A stretch of 64,000 nucleotides of DNA, from NCBI RefSeq assembly GCF_021991875.1, contig NZ_JAHLKR010000005.1, positions 103,538 to 167,537 on the forward strand, read 5' to 3'. Under the pieces are notes generated by a model. The model saw nothing but the letters and a program-made list of their open reading frames with translations, was not told the origin of the DNA and searched no databases. Below, piece by piece: positions 1 to 10,946 of the stretch (within the stretch, counting starts at the first letter, position 1; every line of letters begins with the position of its first letter). A program made the position numbers and the translations under genes. Source of the DNA: Mycetohabitans sp. B8. GTDB taxonomy: Bacteria; Pseudomonadota; Gammaproteobacteria; Burkholderiales; Burkholderiaceae.

Positions 1-52
1 GCCGGGGCGGCTGCCTCGGTATGCGTGCCCGCAGCGGCGCGGCGCACCGGTG

Positions 53-1657
<1,605 letters not shown>

Positions 1658-1746
1658 TCACGCGTTAGAGTGCCTGCCGCGCGAATGCGACGGATAAGAT
1701 GATGTTCGGGGGCGCTATATCGCCCAAGACGCTCTAAAGGGGAAAA

Positions 1747-2358
1747 ATGAAACTCATCGGTTCGCTCAGCAGCCCGTTCGTGCGCAAAGTACGGATTGTG
1801 ATGGCTGAAAAGAAAATCGACTACAAGCTGGTGCTCGAGAATCCCTGGGCGGCCGATACGGTCATTCACGACTTCAATCCGCTGGGCAAGGTGCCATGCT
1901 TGGTTATGGAGGACGGCGAGGCGATGTTCGATTCGCGGGTCATTTGCGAGTACCTCGACACGCTGACGCCGGTGGGCAAACTGTTGCCGCAACTTGGCCG
2001 CGAGCGCGCCGCGGTGCGTTGCTGGGAGGCGCTGACCGACGGAGTGCTCGAGGCTGCGGTGCTGGTGCAGGTCGAAGCCACACAGCGCGACGAGGGTCAG
2101 CGCAGTCAAGCGTGGGTGGAGCGGCAAAAACGCAAGATCCACGCCGGCCTCGCTGCGATGGCGCGCGGACTCGGCGAGCGGCCGTGGTGCCACGGCAATC
2201 ACTACACGCTGGCCGACATTGCGCTCGGCTGTACACTCGGCTATTTGGACTTTCGCATGCCGGAGTTAGCGTGGCGCGATGCGCACCCAAATCTGGGCAA
2301 GCACTTCACGAAGCTGTCGCAGCGGCAGGCGTTTGTCGATACGTTGCCGCAGGCGTGA
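1747..2358 (+). CDS. glutathione S-transferase family protein (YibF-like)
   Basis: Soluble GST-fold protein of 203 residues. The N-terminal thioredoxin-like domain opens [21 protein letters not shown], with the SPFVRKVR segment where the glutathione-contacting Ser/Cys normally sits, followed by the cis-Pro region [11 protein letters not shown] and the [10 protein letters not shown] motif. The helical C-terminal domain contains [16 protein letters not shown], the usual GST N-capping/hydrophobic staple region. An AAAGGGGAAAA stretch precedes the ATG. The last 53 bases overlap the 3' end of convergent mnmA. The substrate cannot be told from sequence; a detoxification or reductase role is inferred from the family only. 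Confidence 0.88.
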   Translation: MKLIGSLSSPFVRKVRIVMAEKKIDYKLVLENPWAADTVIHDFNPLGKVPCLVMEDGEAMFDSRVICEYLDTLTPVGKLLPQLGRERAAVRCWEALTDGVLEAAVLVQVEATQRDEGQRSQAWVERQKRKIHAGLAAMARGLGERPWCHGNHYTLADIALGCTLGYLDFRMPELAWRDAHPNLGKHFTKLSQRQAFVDTLPQA

Positions 2359-3448
2359 ACGGCGCCGACGTGGCGCCGATGATACCGCCGCCCAAGCACA
2401 CGTCGCCGTCGTACAGCACGGCGGATTGCCCCGGCGTCACCGCCCATTGCGGCTGCGCGAAGCGCAACGCGAAGTGCCCGTCTGGCGCATGCTGGAACGT
2501 GCAGGTCGCGTCCTGCTGGCGATAGCGCGTTTTAGCCGCGCACGGGTGCCCGTCCTGCGGTGCTGCGCCTGAAATCCAACTGGCGTTCTCCGCCTGTAGC
2601 GTCGAGCTGAGCAACCACGGGTGATCGTGCCCCTGCACGACGTACAGTGTGTTGTCCGCAATGTCCTTGCCGGCGACGAACCACGGCTCGCCGCTGCCAT
2701 CGCGGCTGCCGCCCAGGCCGATCCCCTTGCGCTGACCCAATGTGTAAAATGCGAGCCCGATGTGTTCGCCGACGACCTTGCCATCCGAGGTTTTCATTGG
2801 GCCGGGGCGGGTCGGCAGATAGCGGTTCAGGAACGTGCGGAACGGCCGCTCGCCGATGAAGCAGATGCCAGTCGAGTCCTTCTTTGCCGCGTTGGGCAAC
2901 CCGATTTGCGCGGCAATCTCGCGAACCCGCGTTTTGGGCATGTCGCCGAGCGGAAACAATGTGCGGCTCAATTGCGATTGGTTCAGGCGATGCAGGAAGT
3001 AGGATTGGTCTTTGGACGAGTCCAGTGCCTTGAGCAGTTCGAACCGCTCGCCGACCCGGCGCACGCGAGCGTAGTGCCCGGTCGCGATGGTTTGCGCACC
3101 CAGCGCCATCGCGTGGTCCAAAAATGCCTTGAATTTGATCTCCGCATTGCACAGCACATCCGGATTGGGCGTGCGGCCCGCCGAATACTCGTGCAGGAAC
3201 TCGGCAAAAACCCTGTCCTTGTACTGCGTGGCGAAGTTCACCGCTTCGACGTCGATGCCGACGAGGTCCGCGACCGATACGACGTCGATCCAGTCCTGCC
3301 GGCTCGAGCAATATTCGTTGTTGTCGTCGTCTTCCCAGTTCTTCATGAACAGGCCGACCACCTCGTAGCCCTGCTGCTTGAGCAGCCACGCGGCGACCGA
3401 CGAATCCACGCCGCCGGACATGCCGACGACCACGCGTTGCTTTGCCAT
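2306..3448 (-). CDS. mnmA: tRNA-specific 2-thiouridylase
   Basis: Installs the 2-thio group of mnm5s2U34 in tRNA-Lys, -Glu and -Gln, using ATP and sulfur relayed from IscS through the Tus proteins. The 380-residue protein has the N-terminal PP-loop GMSGGVDSS (residues 9-17), the catalytic Cys100 in [14 protein letters not shown] and the second catalytic Cys196 in [13 protein letters not shown]. The family is usually about 365 residues; the extra tail (after VCLGGGIIG, Ala/Thr/Pro-rich) is encoded by the stretch that overlaps the convergent GST gene, so the stop has probably drifted downstream. nudJ lies just upstream on the same strand, as in enterobacteria. Confidence 0.97.
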   Translation of the reverse strand: MAKQRVVVGMSGGVDSSVAAWLLKQQGYEVVGLFMKNWEDDDNNEYCSSRQDWIDVVSVADLVGIDVEAVNFATQYKDRVFAEFLHEYSAGRTPNPDVLCNAEIKFKAFLDHAMALGAQTIATGHYARVRRVGERFELLKALDSSKDQSYFLHRLNQSQLSRTLFPLGDMPKTRVREIAAQIGLPNAAKKDSTGICFIGERPFRTFLNRYLPTRPGPMKTSDGKVVGEHIGLAFYTLGQRKGIGLGGSRDGSGEPWFVAGKDIADNTLYVVQGHDHPWLLSSTLQAENASWISGAAPQDGHPCAAKTRYRQQDATCTFQHAPDGHFALRFAQPQWAVTPGQSAVLYDGDVCLGGGIIGATSAPFTPAATYRQTPAAATAS

Positions 3449-3537
3449 GATGCGTTACCGTTGCCAGTTTGGGCGCCGCGGGCGCCACGCGGCGCGAGCG
3501 CCGGTTGGGTTGCTCAAAGCCGGTCGCGGCACGCTGT

Positions 3538-4014
3538 CTAGCGCGGTGCGGCCGGATGGGATTGCACGAGTTTGAGCGGATAGCGGCGTCCCGCCAGGTA
3601 GTCCTCGATACAACGCAACACGAGTGGCGTGCGGTGGCGCGACGCTTGCGCGCGCACCGCGTCGGCGCTCAGCCAGACCGTGCGCAGGATATCGGGGTCG
3701 AGCTCGCGCGGGACTGGATCGTGGCTGGCGGTGCCGCAGTACGTAAAGCGGACATAGGTGGCTGGCACACCGTGCCCTCGCTCGAACTGCGCGACGTACA
3801 CGCCAACTAACGCCTGCGGCGTGAACACTTGCCCGGTCTCCTCAAGCGTTTCGCGCACGACCGCCTCGAGCAGCGTTTCGCCCGGCTCCAGGTGACCCGC
3901 CGGCTGGTTCAGCCGCAGCCCGTGCGGCGTGTGCTCCTCGACCAGCAGGAACCGCTGCCCGTGCTCGATGATGGCGGCCACGGTCACGTGCGGCGCCCAC
4001 AGTTGCGTATCCAT
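3538..4014 (-). CDS. nudJ: Nudix hydrolase, NudJ-type phosphatase
   Basis: Small pyrophosphohydrolase of 158 residues with a canonical Nudix box, GHLEPGETLLEAVVRETLEE followed by TG, which supplies the metal-binding REXXEE core. E. coli NudJ hydrolyses nucleoside tri- and diphosphates and HMP-pyrophosphate; that specificity is taken from the family. The gene lies 89 bases upstream of mnmA on the same strand, the conserved nudJ-mnmA pairing, which supports the NudJ assignment over other Nudix enzymes. The ATG at 4014 (MDTQLWAPHVTVA) is preferred to an in-frame TTG nine bases upstream. Confidence 0.9.
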   Translation of the reverse strand: MDTQLWAPHVTVAAIIEHGQRFLLVEEHTPHGLRLNQPAGHLEPGETLLEAVVRETLEETGQVFTPQALVGVYVAQFERGHGVPATYVRFTYCGTASHDPVPRELDPDILRTVWLSADAVRAQASRHRTPLVLRCIEDYLAGRRYPLKLVQSHPAAPR

Positions 4015-4322
4015 AAGGTCCAATATTGTACCGCTGTCTGGGGCAGCGAGCGGCCTTTCATCCGCGCGCCGGCGCGGCGGTCCATCTGGTGGTGGGCACC
4101 GACTCGCGACCGTGTGGTGCGATCCAGGTCCCTATGGTATTTCCCGCTTGCAGCTAACGATGTCGGACGCAGCGTCACCGGTACCGATAAGCGCTCAAGG
4201 AGGTCAACAAGGCAGATCGGAGTGTCCGCCCAGACGCGGGAAGGCGAAACGTGCGTTGCGGCGACGCCGGAGACGGTCAAAAAGCGGGAGTGGGGGCGGG
4301 CGCGTTGCCAGCGCTGGGCCTT
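4015..4322. other. intergenic stretch, no gene seen
   Basis: About 308 bases between the nudJ start and the stop codon of the RNA methyltransferase gene. No reading frame with a recognisable product, no RNA gene and no convincing terminator was found. It probably holds the nudJ-mnmA promoter close to 4020-4150. Confidence 0.5.
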
Positions 4323-5615
4323 TCAATCGGATGAGCCCGTCTGCGCGCGCGCCGCCGAGCGTTGCCGCATCGCGCCGGCGACCAGGTCGAAGCGGAACAG
4401 CCGGCATTCGAGCGCGCCGTTGTACAACGGCGTCTTCGTCGATTCGCGCAGCCGCATCTGGCCGGGCAGCGTACGATCGGCGCTGAGCACGAACGCGTGC
4501 CAGCCGGGGAACCGCTGCTTGAGCACGTCGCCGAACGAGCGGAAGAACGCGCTGTCCGCGTCGTCCGGACGGGCGCGTTGGAATCCCGTGCCGTCGTCGC
4601 CGCCCGTGCGAGCGCTGCGGCCGCGCACGGCGATTCGCTCGCCGTAGGGCGGATTGGCCACCAGTACGCCCGGCGTGTCGCATGGCGCCACGATGTCGCG
4701 CGCATCGAGTTGCTTGAGCGGCACCATTGGCACACCTGCGCGCTGCAGGTTCGCGGCGGCCTTGGCCAGCATGTCGCCGGACACGTCGCTGCCGTAGATC
4801 GACAGCGTATCGCCTGGCGTGGCACGCGCGCCGGCCTCGCGCCTAGCGTCCAGCGCTTGCGCCTTCAGGCGCTGCCACGCGCCGACATCGTAGTGTTTGA
4901 GCTTTTCGAATCCGAAACGCCGGTCCACGCCCGGCGCGATGCCTAGCGCGATCTGCGCGGCCTCGGCGATGAACGTGCCGCTGCCGCACATCGGATCGAA
5001 CAGCGGCGTGCCGGGTGTCCAGCCGGTCAGCCGCAGGATTCCGGCGGCCAGATTCTCGCGCAATGGCGCGGCGCCTTTGTCCAGGCGCCACCCGCGCTTG
5101 AACAACGGCTCGCCGGAGGTGTCCAGGTACAGCGTGCAGTCTGTGGCGGTCACGAACGCCTGCACCCGCACGTCTGGTTCGACGGTGTCGATGCTGGGCC
5201 GCGCACCGGTCTGCTCGCGCAGCCGGTCGCAGATCGCGTCCTTGATGCGCAGCGTCGTAAATTCCAGACTGCGCAGCGGCGACTTGATCGCGGTCACGTC
5301 CACCCGCAACGTGCGACTGGCGTCAAACCATTGCTCCCACGGCTGCTCGCGTGCCAGCGCGTAGATATCGTGCTCGTCGCGATAGGGCCGCGCGGCGATC
5401 TTCAGCAGAATCCGGCTGGCGATCCGCGAATGTAGGTTGGCCGCGATGGCGGCAGCCCATGCACCGCTGAACGGCACGCCGCCAGCCGCCGGCGCTCGCA
5501 CGACGAACGTCGGATCGGCGGCGAGCGCGGACAATTCGCCGAGTTCGACGGCGAGCGTGCCCTCCAGGCCGCGGGGGCAGGGGGCGAAGAATTCGAGGCG
5601 GGTGGCGAGGGACAT
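4323..5615 (-). CDS. THUMP-domain class I SAM-dependent RNA methyltransferase (RlmL N-half/Trm14-like)
   Basis: Predicted to make N2-methylguanosine in RNA. The 430-residue protein starts MSLATRLEFFAPCPRGLEGT, the usual ferredoxin-like/THUMP opening (THUMP about residues 5-165). It continues into a Rossmann methyltransferase with motif I DPMCGSGTFIAEAA and the catalytic motif IV NPPYGER. That is the layout of the N-terminal half of E. coli RlmL (23S m2G2445), but it lacks the RlmK half. The long upstream extension of the frame reads as non-coding, so the ATG at 5615 is used. It diverges from yajC. Whether the target is 23S rRNA is inferred from the family. Confidence 0.88.
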   Translation of the reverse strand: MSLATRLEFFAPCPRGLEGTLAVELGELSALAADPTFVVRAPAAGGVPFSGAWAAAIAANLHSRIASRILLKIAARPYRDEHDIYALAREQPWEQWFDASRTLRVDVTAIKSPLRSLEFTTLRIKDAICDRLREQTGARPSIDTVEPDVRVQAFVTATDCTLYLDTSGEPLFKRGWRLDKGAAPLRENLAAGILRLTGWTPGTPLFDPMCGSGTFIAEAAQIALGIAPGVDRRFGFEKLKHYDVGAWQRLKAQALDARREAGARATPGDTLSIYGSDVSGDMLAKAAANLQRAGVPMVPLKQLDARDIVAPCDTPGVLVANPPYGERIAVRGRSARTGGDDGTGFQRARPDDADSAFFRSFGDVLKQRFPGWHAFVLSADRTLPGQMRLRESTKTPLYNGALECRLFRFDLVAGAMRQRSAARAQTGSSD

Positions 5616-5820
5616 GGGGAACGCGCTGGGCGCAAAACGGACCAGTACGTATTGTACGTGGCCACGCGACCGATGAGCCGGCCCCGAGCCCCGATGTCTT
5701 GGCCGTGGGTGCCGCCGCGTCCGCCGCATCGGCCCGTACAGCCGCCAGACGGTACTTTGCCGTCTTGGGCAGATGGTAGAATGTCCGGCTATTTTGACCT
5801 TCCACCACGGAGAGACCAAC

Positions 5821-6150
5821 GTGTTCATTTCCAATGCGTACGCCCAGGCCGCACCCGCCGCAGGCGGTGCCGCCGGCTTTATTCAGACGTACGGCTTCTT
5901 CATCCTGATGATCGCGGTGCTGTATTTCTTCATGATCCGTCCTCAGATGAAGCGGCAGAAGGAGCACCGGAACATGCTCGCCGCGATGACCAAGGGCGAC
6001 GAAGTGCTCACGTCCGGCGGTATCGTGGGCAAGGTCACGAAGGTCGGCGAGGCCTATGTTGGCGTCGAGTTGTCCGACGGCGTCGAGGTCACCGTGCAAA
6101 AGAGCGCGGTCTCGGCGATCCTGCCCAAGGGCACGATCAAGTCGCTCTGA
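5821..6150 (+). CDS. yajC: Sec translocon accessory subunit YajC
   Basis: Small inner-membrane partner of SecDF. The 109-residue product has a single membrane segment (about residues 19-38, FIQTYGFFILMIAVLYFFMI) followed by the family signature IRPQMKRQKEH and a cytoplasmic beta-rich domain (VLTSGGIVGKVTKV). The GTG at 5821 (FISNAYAQAA after the initiator) is chosen over an in-frame ATG at 5773 because a GGAGAGA ribosome binding site lies just before it and the length then matches the family. It is the first gene of yajC-secD-secF. The usual upstream neighbour tgt is absent here; it lies about 9.5 kb away on the other strand. Confidence 0.95.
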   Translation: MFISNAYAQAAPAAGGAAGFIQTYGFFILMIAVLYFFMIRPQMKRQKEHRNMLAAMTKGDEVLTSGGIVGKVTKVGEAYVGVELSDGVEVTVQKSAVSAILPKGTIKSL

Positions 6151-6261
6151 TCGTCGGTGTGTGTCCGGTCCGCGCGGCACGGCGCTTGGTGCGCCGACCG
6201 CGCGCCGAAGCGGACACAGCCCGGCGAGCGTCGCGCCAGAATTCCCCTGTCCGGTCATTCC

Positions 6262-8319
6262 ATGAATCGCTATCCCCTCTGGAAATACGTCGTGATGCTG
6301 GTGGCGCTTGCCATCGGCTTGCTGTACACGCTGCCCAACTTCTTCGGCGAGGCGCCGGCGGTGCAGGTGTCCAGCGGCAAGGCGACGGTCAAGCTGGACT
6401 CGTCGGTGCTCAATACTGTCGAGTCGACGCTCGCCGCGAACGGCGTGCAGGCGGACGACGTGACGTTTGACAACACGAGTCAGAACGCGACTATCCGCGT
6501 GCGGCTGAAGGACACCGACACGCAACTGCGCGTGAAGGACCTGCTGCAAAAGGCGCTCAATGCCGATCCGACGGATCCGACCTACATCGTCGCGCTGAAC
6601 CTGCAATCGGCGTCGCCGCGCTGGCTAGCGTCGCTGCACGCGCTGCCGATGTACCTGGGCCTGGACTTGCGCGGCGGCGTGCACTTCCTGTTGCAGGTAG
6701 ACTTGGCCGGCGCGCTGAACAAGAAGCTCGATTCAGACGCAGCCGATGCGCGTACGCTGCTGCGCGACAAGTCGATCCGCGATGGCGGCGTGAACCGCGT
6801 CGGCCAGACGGTGGTAGTCAACTTCGTCGATCAGGACGTCGCGAACCGTGCGCGCCAGCTGCTGTCGGACAACGTCACCGAGTTGACCTGGCAGGTGCAG
6901 CCGGCCGCCGGCGGCTATCAGGTCGTGGGCGCGTTCACACCGGCCGCGCAAAAAGCGGTACTGGACAGCGCGCTAAAGCAAAACATCACAACGCTGCACA
7001 ACCGAGTCAACGAACTTGGCGTCGCGGAACCGATCGTGCAGCAGCAGGGCACGGACCGGATCGTCGTCGAACTGCCCGGCGTGCAGGACACCGCAAAGGC
7101 CAAGGACATCATCGGGCGGACCGCGACGCTCGAGGCCCGCATGGCCGATTACCAGAATCTGGTGCGCAACATCAACGATCCGGTGCCGGCCGGTGATGAC
7201 CTGTTCACGCAGGGCAACGGCGCGCCGGTGTACCTGAAGAAACAAGTGATTTTCACCGGCGACCGGATCACCGACGCATCGGCCGGTTTCGACGAGCATC
7301 AGCGTCCGGCAGTGAAGATCCGCCTCGATGCGCGCGGTGGACGGGTACTGCGCGATGTGTCGCGCGACAACATCGGCAAGCCGATGGCGATCGTGTTGTT
7401 CGAGAAGAACAAGGGCGAGTTGCTGACGGTGGCGACGATCCAGTCCGAGCTCGGCGAAAACTTCCAGATCACTGGTCAGCCGACGCCCCAGGCGGCGACC
7501 GATCTCGCGCTATTGTTGCGCGCCGGCTCGCTGGCCGCGCCGATGGAGATCATCGAGGAACGCACAATCGGACCGAGCCTGGGCGCGGACAACATTAGAA
7601 AAGGTTTCGACTCGGTGCAGTACGGGTTCGCCGCAATCGCGGTGTTCATGATCGCGTACTACATGCTGTTTGGGCTGATCTCGGTGATTGCGTTGTCAGT
7701 GAACCTGCTGCTGCTCGTCGCGGTGCTGTCGATGATGCAGGCGACGCTGACATTGCCCGGCATCGCGGCGATCGCACTGGCATTGGGCATGGCGATCGAC
7801 GCGAACGTGCTGATCAACGAGCGCATCCGCGAAGAGCTGCGTCACGGCGCGCCTGCGCAACTGGCGATCCAGAATGGCTTCTCGCATGCATGGGCGACGA
7901 TCCTGGATTCGAACGTCACGACGCTGATCGCCGGCCTGGCGCTGCTCGCGTTCGGCTCCGGGCCGGTGCGCGGCTTTGCGGTCGTGCACTGTATCGGCAT
8001 CCTGACATCGATGTTCTCTGCAGTGTTCTTCGCACGTGGGTTGGTGAACCTGTGGTACGGCGGCAAGAAGAAGCTCAAGTCGCTGTCCATTGGCCAGGTA
8101 TGGCGTCCGGAAGGCGCGCCGGTCGCGTACGCCGAATCTGCTCAGGAGGGGGCGGCCGGCGCGGCGCAGGCGCTGTCACACACTCCAGGTGCCAAGCGTA
8201 CGGGACCCAAACGCGCGGTGCGGCGCAATGCGCCAGCGGTGCCGCGGCCCGGCGATGTGTCCCCGTCGGAACGCACATCGCAACGTGATGCACCGACCAA
8301 GCCGGGCCAGTCCCGCTGA
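6262..8319 (+). CDS. secD: protein translocase subunit SecD
   Basis: Inner-membrane component of SecDF that uses the proton gradient to pull proteins across the membrane. The 685-residue protein begins MNRYPLWKYVVMLVALAIGL with TM1. It has the conserved GLDLRGGVHFLLQVD at the start of the large periplasmic domain (P1, about residues 135-450) and a C-terminal block of membrane helices with ALALGMAIDANVLINERIREE. After the last helix and YGGKKKLKSLSIG comes a basic, Ala/Pro/Arg-rich tail of roughly 75 residues absent from E. coli SecD (615 residues). secF follows after 18 bases. Confidence 0.97.
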   Translation: MNRYPLWKYVVMLVALAIGLLYTLPNFFGEAPAVQVSSGKATVKLDSSVLNTVESTLAANGVQADDVTFDNTSQNATIRVRLKDTDTQLRVKDLLQKALNADPTDPTYIVALNLQSASPRWLASLHALPMYLGLDLRGGVHFLLQVDLAGALNKKLDSDAADARTLLRDKSIRDGGVNRVGQTVVVNFVDQDVANRARQLLSDNVTELTWQVQPAAGGYQVVGAFTPAAQKAVLDSALKQNITTLHNRVNELGVAEPIVQQQGTDRIVVELPGVQDTAKAKDIIGRTATLEARMADYQNLVRNINDPVPAGDDLFTQGNGAPVYLKKQVIFTGDRITDASAGFDEHQRPAVKIRLDARGGRVLRDVSRDNIGKPMAIVLFEKNKGELLTVATIQSELGENFQITGQPTPQAATDLALLLRAGSLAAPMEIIEERTIGPSLGADNIRKGFDSVQYGFAAIAVFMIAYYMLFGLISVIALSVNLLLLVAVLSMMQATLTLPGIAAIALALGMAIDANVLINERIREELRHGAPAQLAIQNGFSHAWATILDSNVTTLIAGLALLAFGSGPVRGFAVVHCIGILTSMFSAVFFARGLVNLWYGGKKKLKSLSIGQVWRPEGAPVAYAESAQEGAAGAAQALSHTPGAKRTGPKRAVRRNAPAVPRPGDVSPSERTSQRDAPTKPGQSR

Positions 8320-8337
8320 CCACGCTCGGAGACCCTC

Positions 8338-9288
8338 ATGGAATTTTTCCGGATTCACAAAGACATTCCGTTTATGAAGCGGGCGTTGATCTTCAACGTG
8401 ATCTCGCTCGTGACGTTCCTTCTCGCGGTGTTCTTTCTGCTGCATCGCGGTCTGCATTTGTCCGTCGAATTTACCGGCGGCACCGTGCTAGAAATCCACA
8501 CGCCGCAAGCTGCGCAAGTCGACCCGATTCGCGGCGCGCTGGACAAAATCGGCTATGCCGATGCGCAGGTACAGACCTTTGGCACGTCGCGTGATGTGCT
8601 GATCCGGCTGCCGTTGAAGGGGGGGCTGTCGTCGGCGCAGCAAAGCGACCAGGTGATGGCCGCGCTGAACGAGCTTGATGCGCAGATCAAGCTACAACGC
8701 GTGGAGTTCGTCGGGCCACAGGTGGGCAAGGAGCTTGCGACCGACGGGTTGCTTGCGCTCGCGTGCGTGGTCGTGGGCATCGTGATCTACCTGTCGTTTC
8801 GCTTCGAATGGAAATATGCGATCGCCGGGATCATTGCGAACCTGCACGACGTCGTGATCATCCTGGGTTTCTTTGCGTTCTTCCAGTGGGAGTTCTCGCT
8901 GTCGGTGCTGGCTGCGGTGCTCGCGGTGCTCGGCTATTCGGTCAACGAATCCGTGGTCATTTTCGATCGGATTCGCGAGACGTTCCGGCGCGAGCGCAAG
9001 ATGACGGTCACCGAGGTCATCAATCATGCGATCACGAGCACGATGTCGCGCACAATCATCACGCACGGCTCGACGCAGATGATGGTGTTGTCGATGCTTT
9101 TGTTTGGCGGTCTGACGCTGCACTATTTCGCGCTAGCGCTGACCATCGGTATCTTGTTCGGCATCTATTCGTCGGTGTTCGTCGCAGCGGCGCTGGCGAT
9201 GTGGCTCGGGGTCAAGCGCGAAGACCTGATCAAGGAAAAGAAGGCGGGGTACGACCCGAACGATCCGAACGCCGGCGCGCAAGTGTAG
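8338..9288 (+). CDS. secF: protein translocase subunit SecF
   Basis: Partner of SecD in the proton-driven export motor. The 316-residue, six-helix protein opens with MEFFRIHKDIPFMKRALIFN, has the family motif SVEFTGGTVLEI after TM1, and carries the C-terminal TM cluster with VNESVVIFDRIRE and TSMSRT-type sequence (ITSTMSRTIITHGST). A GGAGA ribosome binding site precedes the ATG. It is the last gene of the operon; a strong hairpin follows at 9320-9347. Confidence 0.97.
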   Translation: MEFFRIHKDIPFMKRALIFNVISLVTFLLAVFFLLHRGLHLSVEFTGGTVLEIHTPQAAQVDPIRGALDKIGYADAQVQTFGTSRDVLIRLPLKGGLSSAQQSDQVMAALNELDAQIKLQRVEFVGPQVGKELATDGLLALACVVVGIVIYLSFRFEWKYAIAGIIANLHDVVIILGFFAFFQWEFSLSVLAAVLAVLGYSVNESVVIFDRIRETFRRERKMTVTEVINHAITSTMSRTIITHGSTQMMVLSMLLFGGLTLHYFALALTIGILFGIYSSVFVAAALAMWLGVKREDLIKEKKAGYDPNDPNAGAQV

Positions 9289-9319
9289 CCGAGCCGCGCG
9301 CGCCGTCCTACGGTGTGTT

Positions 9320-9347
9320 GGTCGGTCCGTGATGATTCGGACCGGCC
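9320..9347 (+). terminator. hairpin after secF
   Basis: Ten-base-pair stem GGTCGGTCCG / CGGACCGGCC with one mismatch and an eight-base loop, starting 31 bases after the secF stop. No T run follows, so it may be a Rho-assisted terminator or an RNA-stabilising hairpin rather than a classical intrinsic terminator. Confidence 0.45.
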
Positions 9348-9427
9348 AACTGCTACGGCACTACAACTGCCACAGCCGCTACAACTGCTACGGCCGCTCA
9401 ACTACAACCACTGCGGCCGCTACAACC
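9348..9427. repeat. degenerate tandem repeat, about 18-bp unit
   Basis: Four to five imperfect copies of a unit close to CAACTGCTACGGCCGCTA, varying in length and base content, fill the gap between secF and the convergent MHS transporter gene. They stop just short of the transporter stop codon. Confidence 0.7.
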
Positions 9428-9438
9428 AGCTCGCGCGT

Positions 9439-10734
9439 TTAGCGCACCGCGAGCCGCAAGCGCACCGCGAACAGTGCGACGATGCTGATCGCGGCCGCAA
9501 AGATCATGTAGAAGCCGGGTGCCACCTTGGTGCCGGTCGATGCGATCAACCACGAGATGATGAACGGTGCAAAACCGCCGAAGATCGTCACGGCGATGTT
9601 GTACGACAGTGACAGCCCGGTTGTGCGGGTACTGACCGGGAAAATCTCCGACAGTAACCCGGGCAGCGTTGCGAAATAGCCGCTCATCAGAAAGCCGAAG
9701 ATGATCTGCACGACCAGTAGCGTCGCCAAGGTCGGATGCGAGACCAGCATCGCAAACGCAGGGTAGATCAGCACGAGGATCGCGATCGCCGACGCGAGCA
9801 TAATGCCGGTGCGGCCGTGCTGGTCGGACCAGTGGCCCACCAGTGGCGATATGACCAACTGGATTATGCCGGTCAACAGGATCGCGGCGAATGACGCCGA
9901 CGCCGGCAGGCCGAGTTGCTTCACCGCAAAGGTCGGCATGAACAGCACGACATACGTCGACACGGTAGCCAGAATCACCACACCGATGGCGATGAGCAAA
10001 CGCTCCTTCTGCGTCGCGAGCGTATCGCGCACGGGCGTCAACGTGGTTGTGTTCGACGTCTCAGCCGCGACGAACTCGGGCGTCTCATCGACGCACTTGC
10101 GGATATACCATGCGACCGGCCCAATCAACAGCCCAAAGAAAAACGGGATCCGCCAGCCCCATGCATCCATTTGCGCGGGCGATAGGTTGCCATTGAGCAC
10201 GACGCCGAAGCTGGCCGCGAGCAGCGTCGTGAACCCCTGGCTGGCGACTTGCCAACTGGAGAAAAAGCCGCGGCGCTGCGGCATGTGCTCAGCCAGGAAC
10301 GCGGTGGCGCTGCCGAATTCGCCGCCGGCGGAAAAGCCTTGCAGCAATCGCGCGACGACTAGGATCAGCGGCGCGGCCAGGCCGATGGTCGCGTAAGGGG
10401 GCAGCACGGCGATGATCAGCGTGCCGACCATCATCAGCAAGATCGACAGCGACAGCGCGGCCCGGCGGCCGGCGCGGTCCGCATAAGCACCGAGCACGAT
10501 GGCGCCCAGCGGCCGCATGAAGAACGATACGCCGAACGTGCCTAAAGTGAGCAGCAACGATATCGTGTCGTTGCCGGCCGGGAAAAATTGCCGAGAGATG
10601 ACGACGGCAAAAAAGCCGTAGGCGACCAGATCGAACCATTCAAGTGCGTTGCCGATCGAGGCGGCGGCCACTGCACGCCACACCTTCGGCTGCACGGCCG
10701 GGGCGACGGAGGACGACGAGACAGATGCACCCAT
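9439..10734 (-). CDS. MFS transporter, metabolite:H+ symporter (MHS) family
   Basis: Predicted inner-membrane proton symporter of 431 residues with about 12 hydrophobic segments. The N-terminus AAASIGNALEWFDLVAYGFFA is the characteristic MHS-family TM1 (ProP, KgtP, CitA, ShiA group). The loop 2-3 motif reads [20 protein letters not shown], and RLLQGFSAGGEFGSATAFLAE is the conserved MHS TM4 region. The substrate (dicarboxylate, citrate, betaine, shikimate or other) cannot be decided. It appears monocistronic and stands between the export operon and yceI, where tgt would be expected in the usual order. Confidence 0.88.
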   Translation of the reverse strand: MGASVSSSSVAPAVQPKVWRAVAAASIGNALEWFDLVAYGFFAVVISRQFFPAGNDTISLLLTLGTFGVSFFMRPLGAIVLGAYADRAGRRAALSLSILLMMVGTLIIAVLPPYATIGLAAPLILVVARLLQGFSAGGEFGSATAFLAEHMPQRRGFFSSWQVASQGFTTLLAASFGVVLNGNLSPAQMDAWGWRIPFFFGLLIGPVAWYIRKCVDETPEFVAAETSNTTTLTPVRDTLATQKERLLIAIGVVILATVSTYVVLFMPTFAVKQLGLPASASFAAILLTGIIQLVISPLVGHWSDQHGRTGIMLASAIAILVLIYPAFAMLVSHPTLATLLVVQIIFGFLMSGYFATLPGLLSEIFPVSTRTTGLSLSYNIAVTIFGGFAPFIISWLIASTGTKVAPGFYMIFAAAISIVALFAVRLRLAVR

Positions 10735-10863
10735 GCAAGTCCTTATTCTATGAACTGCGTTGACGAATGCCGTCGCCTGATCGTTGCACGCACAATGATT
10801 TCCCGGGCGCCGGTGCCTGCGTGCACGTCACCTTAGCGGTAACGCCGTCGGATTTCAACCGTT

Positions 10864-10889
10864 AAAAAAGGCGGATCAAAGTCTGCCTT
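10864..10889 (-). terminator. intrinsic terminator downstream of yceI
   Basis: Read leftward: AAGGC-AG, loop, CC-GCCTT, then TTTTTT. The stem is short with one mismatch, but the T run is clear and it lies about 60 bases past the yceI stop. It separates yceI from the MHS transporter gene on the same strand. Confidence 0.6.
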
Positions 10890-10946
10890 GCGATGCTGGA
10901 TCGGTTGCGCGCGACGCGGCTCAAGCCGCTTGCTCGGTTGCGTTCA

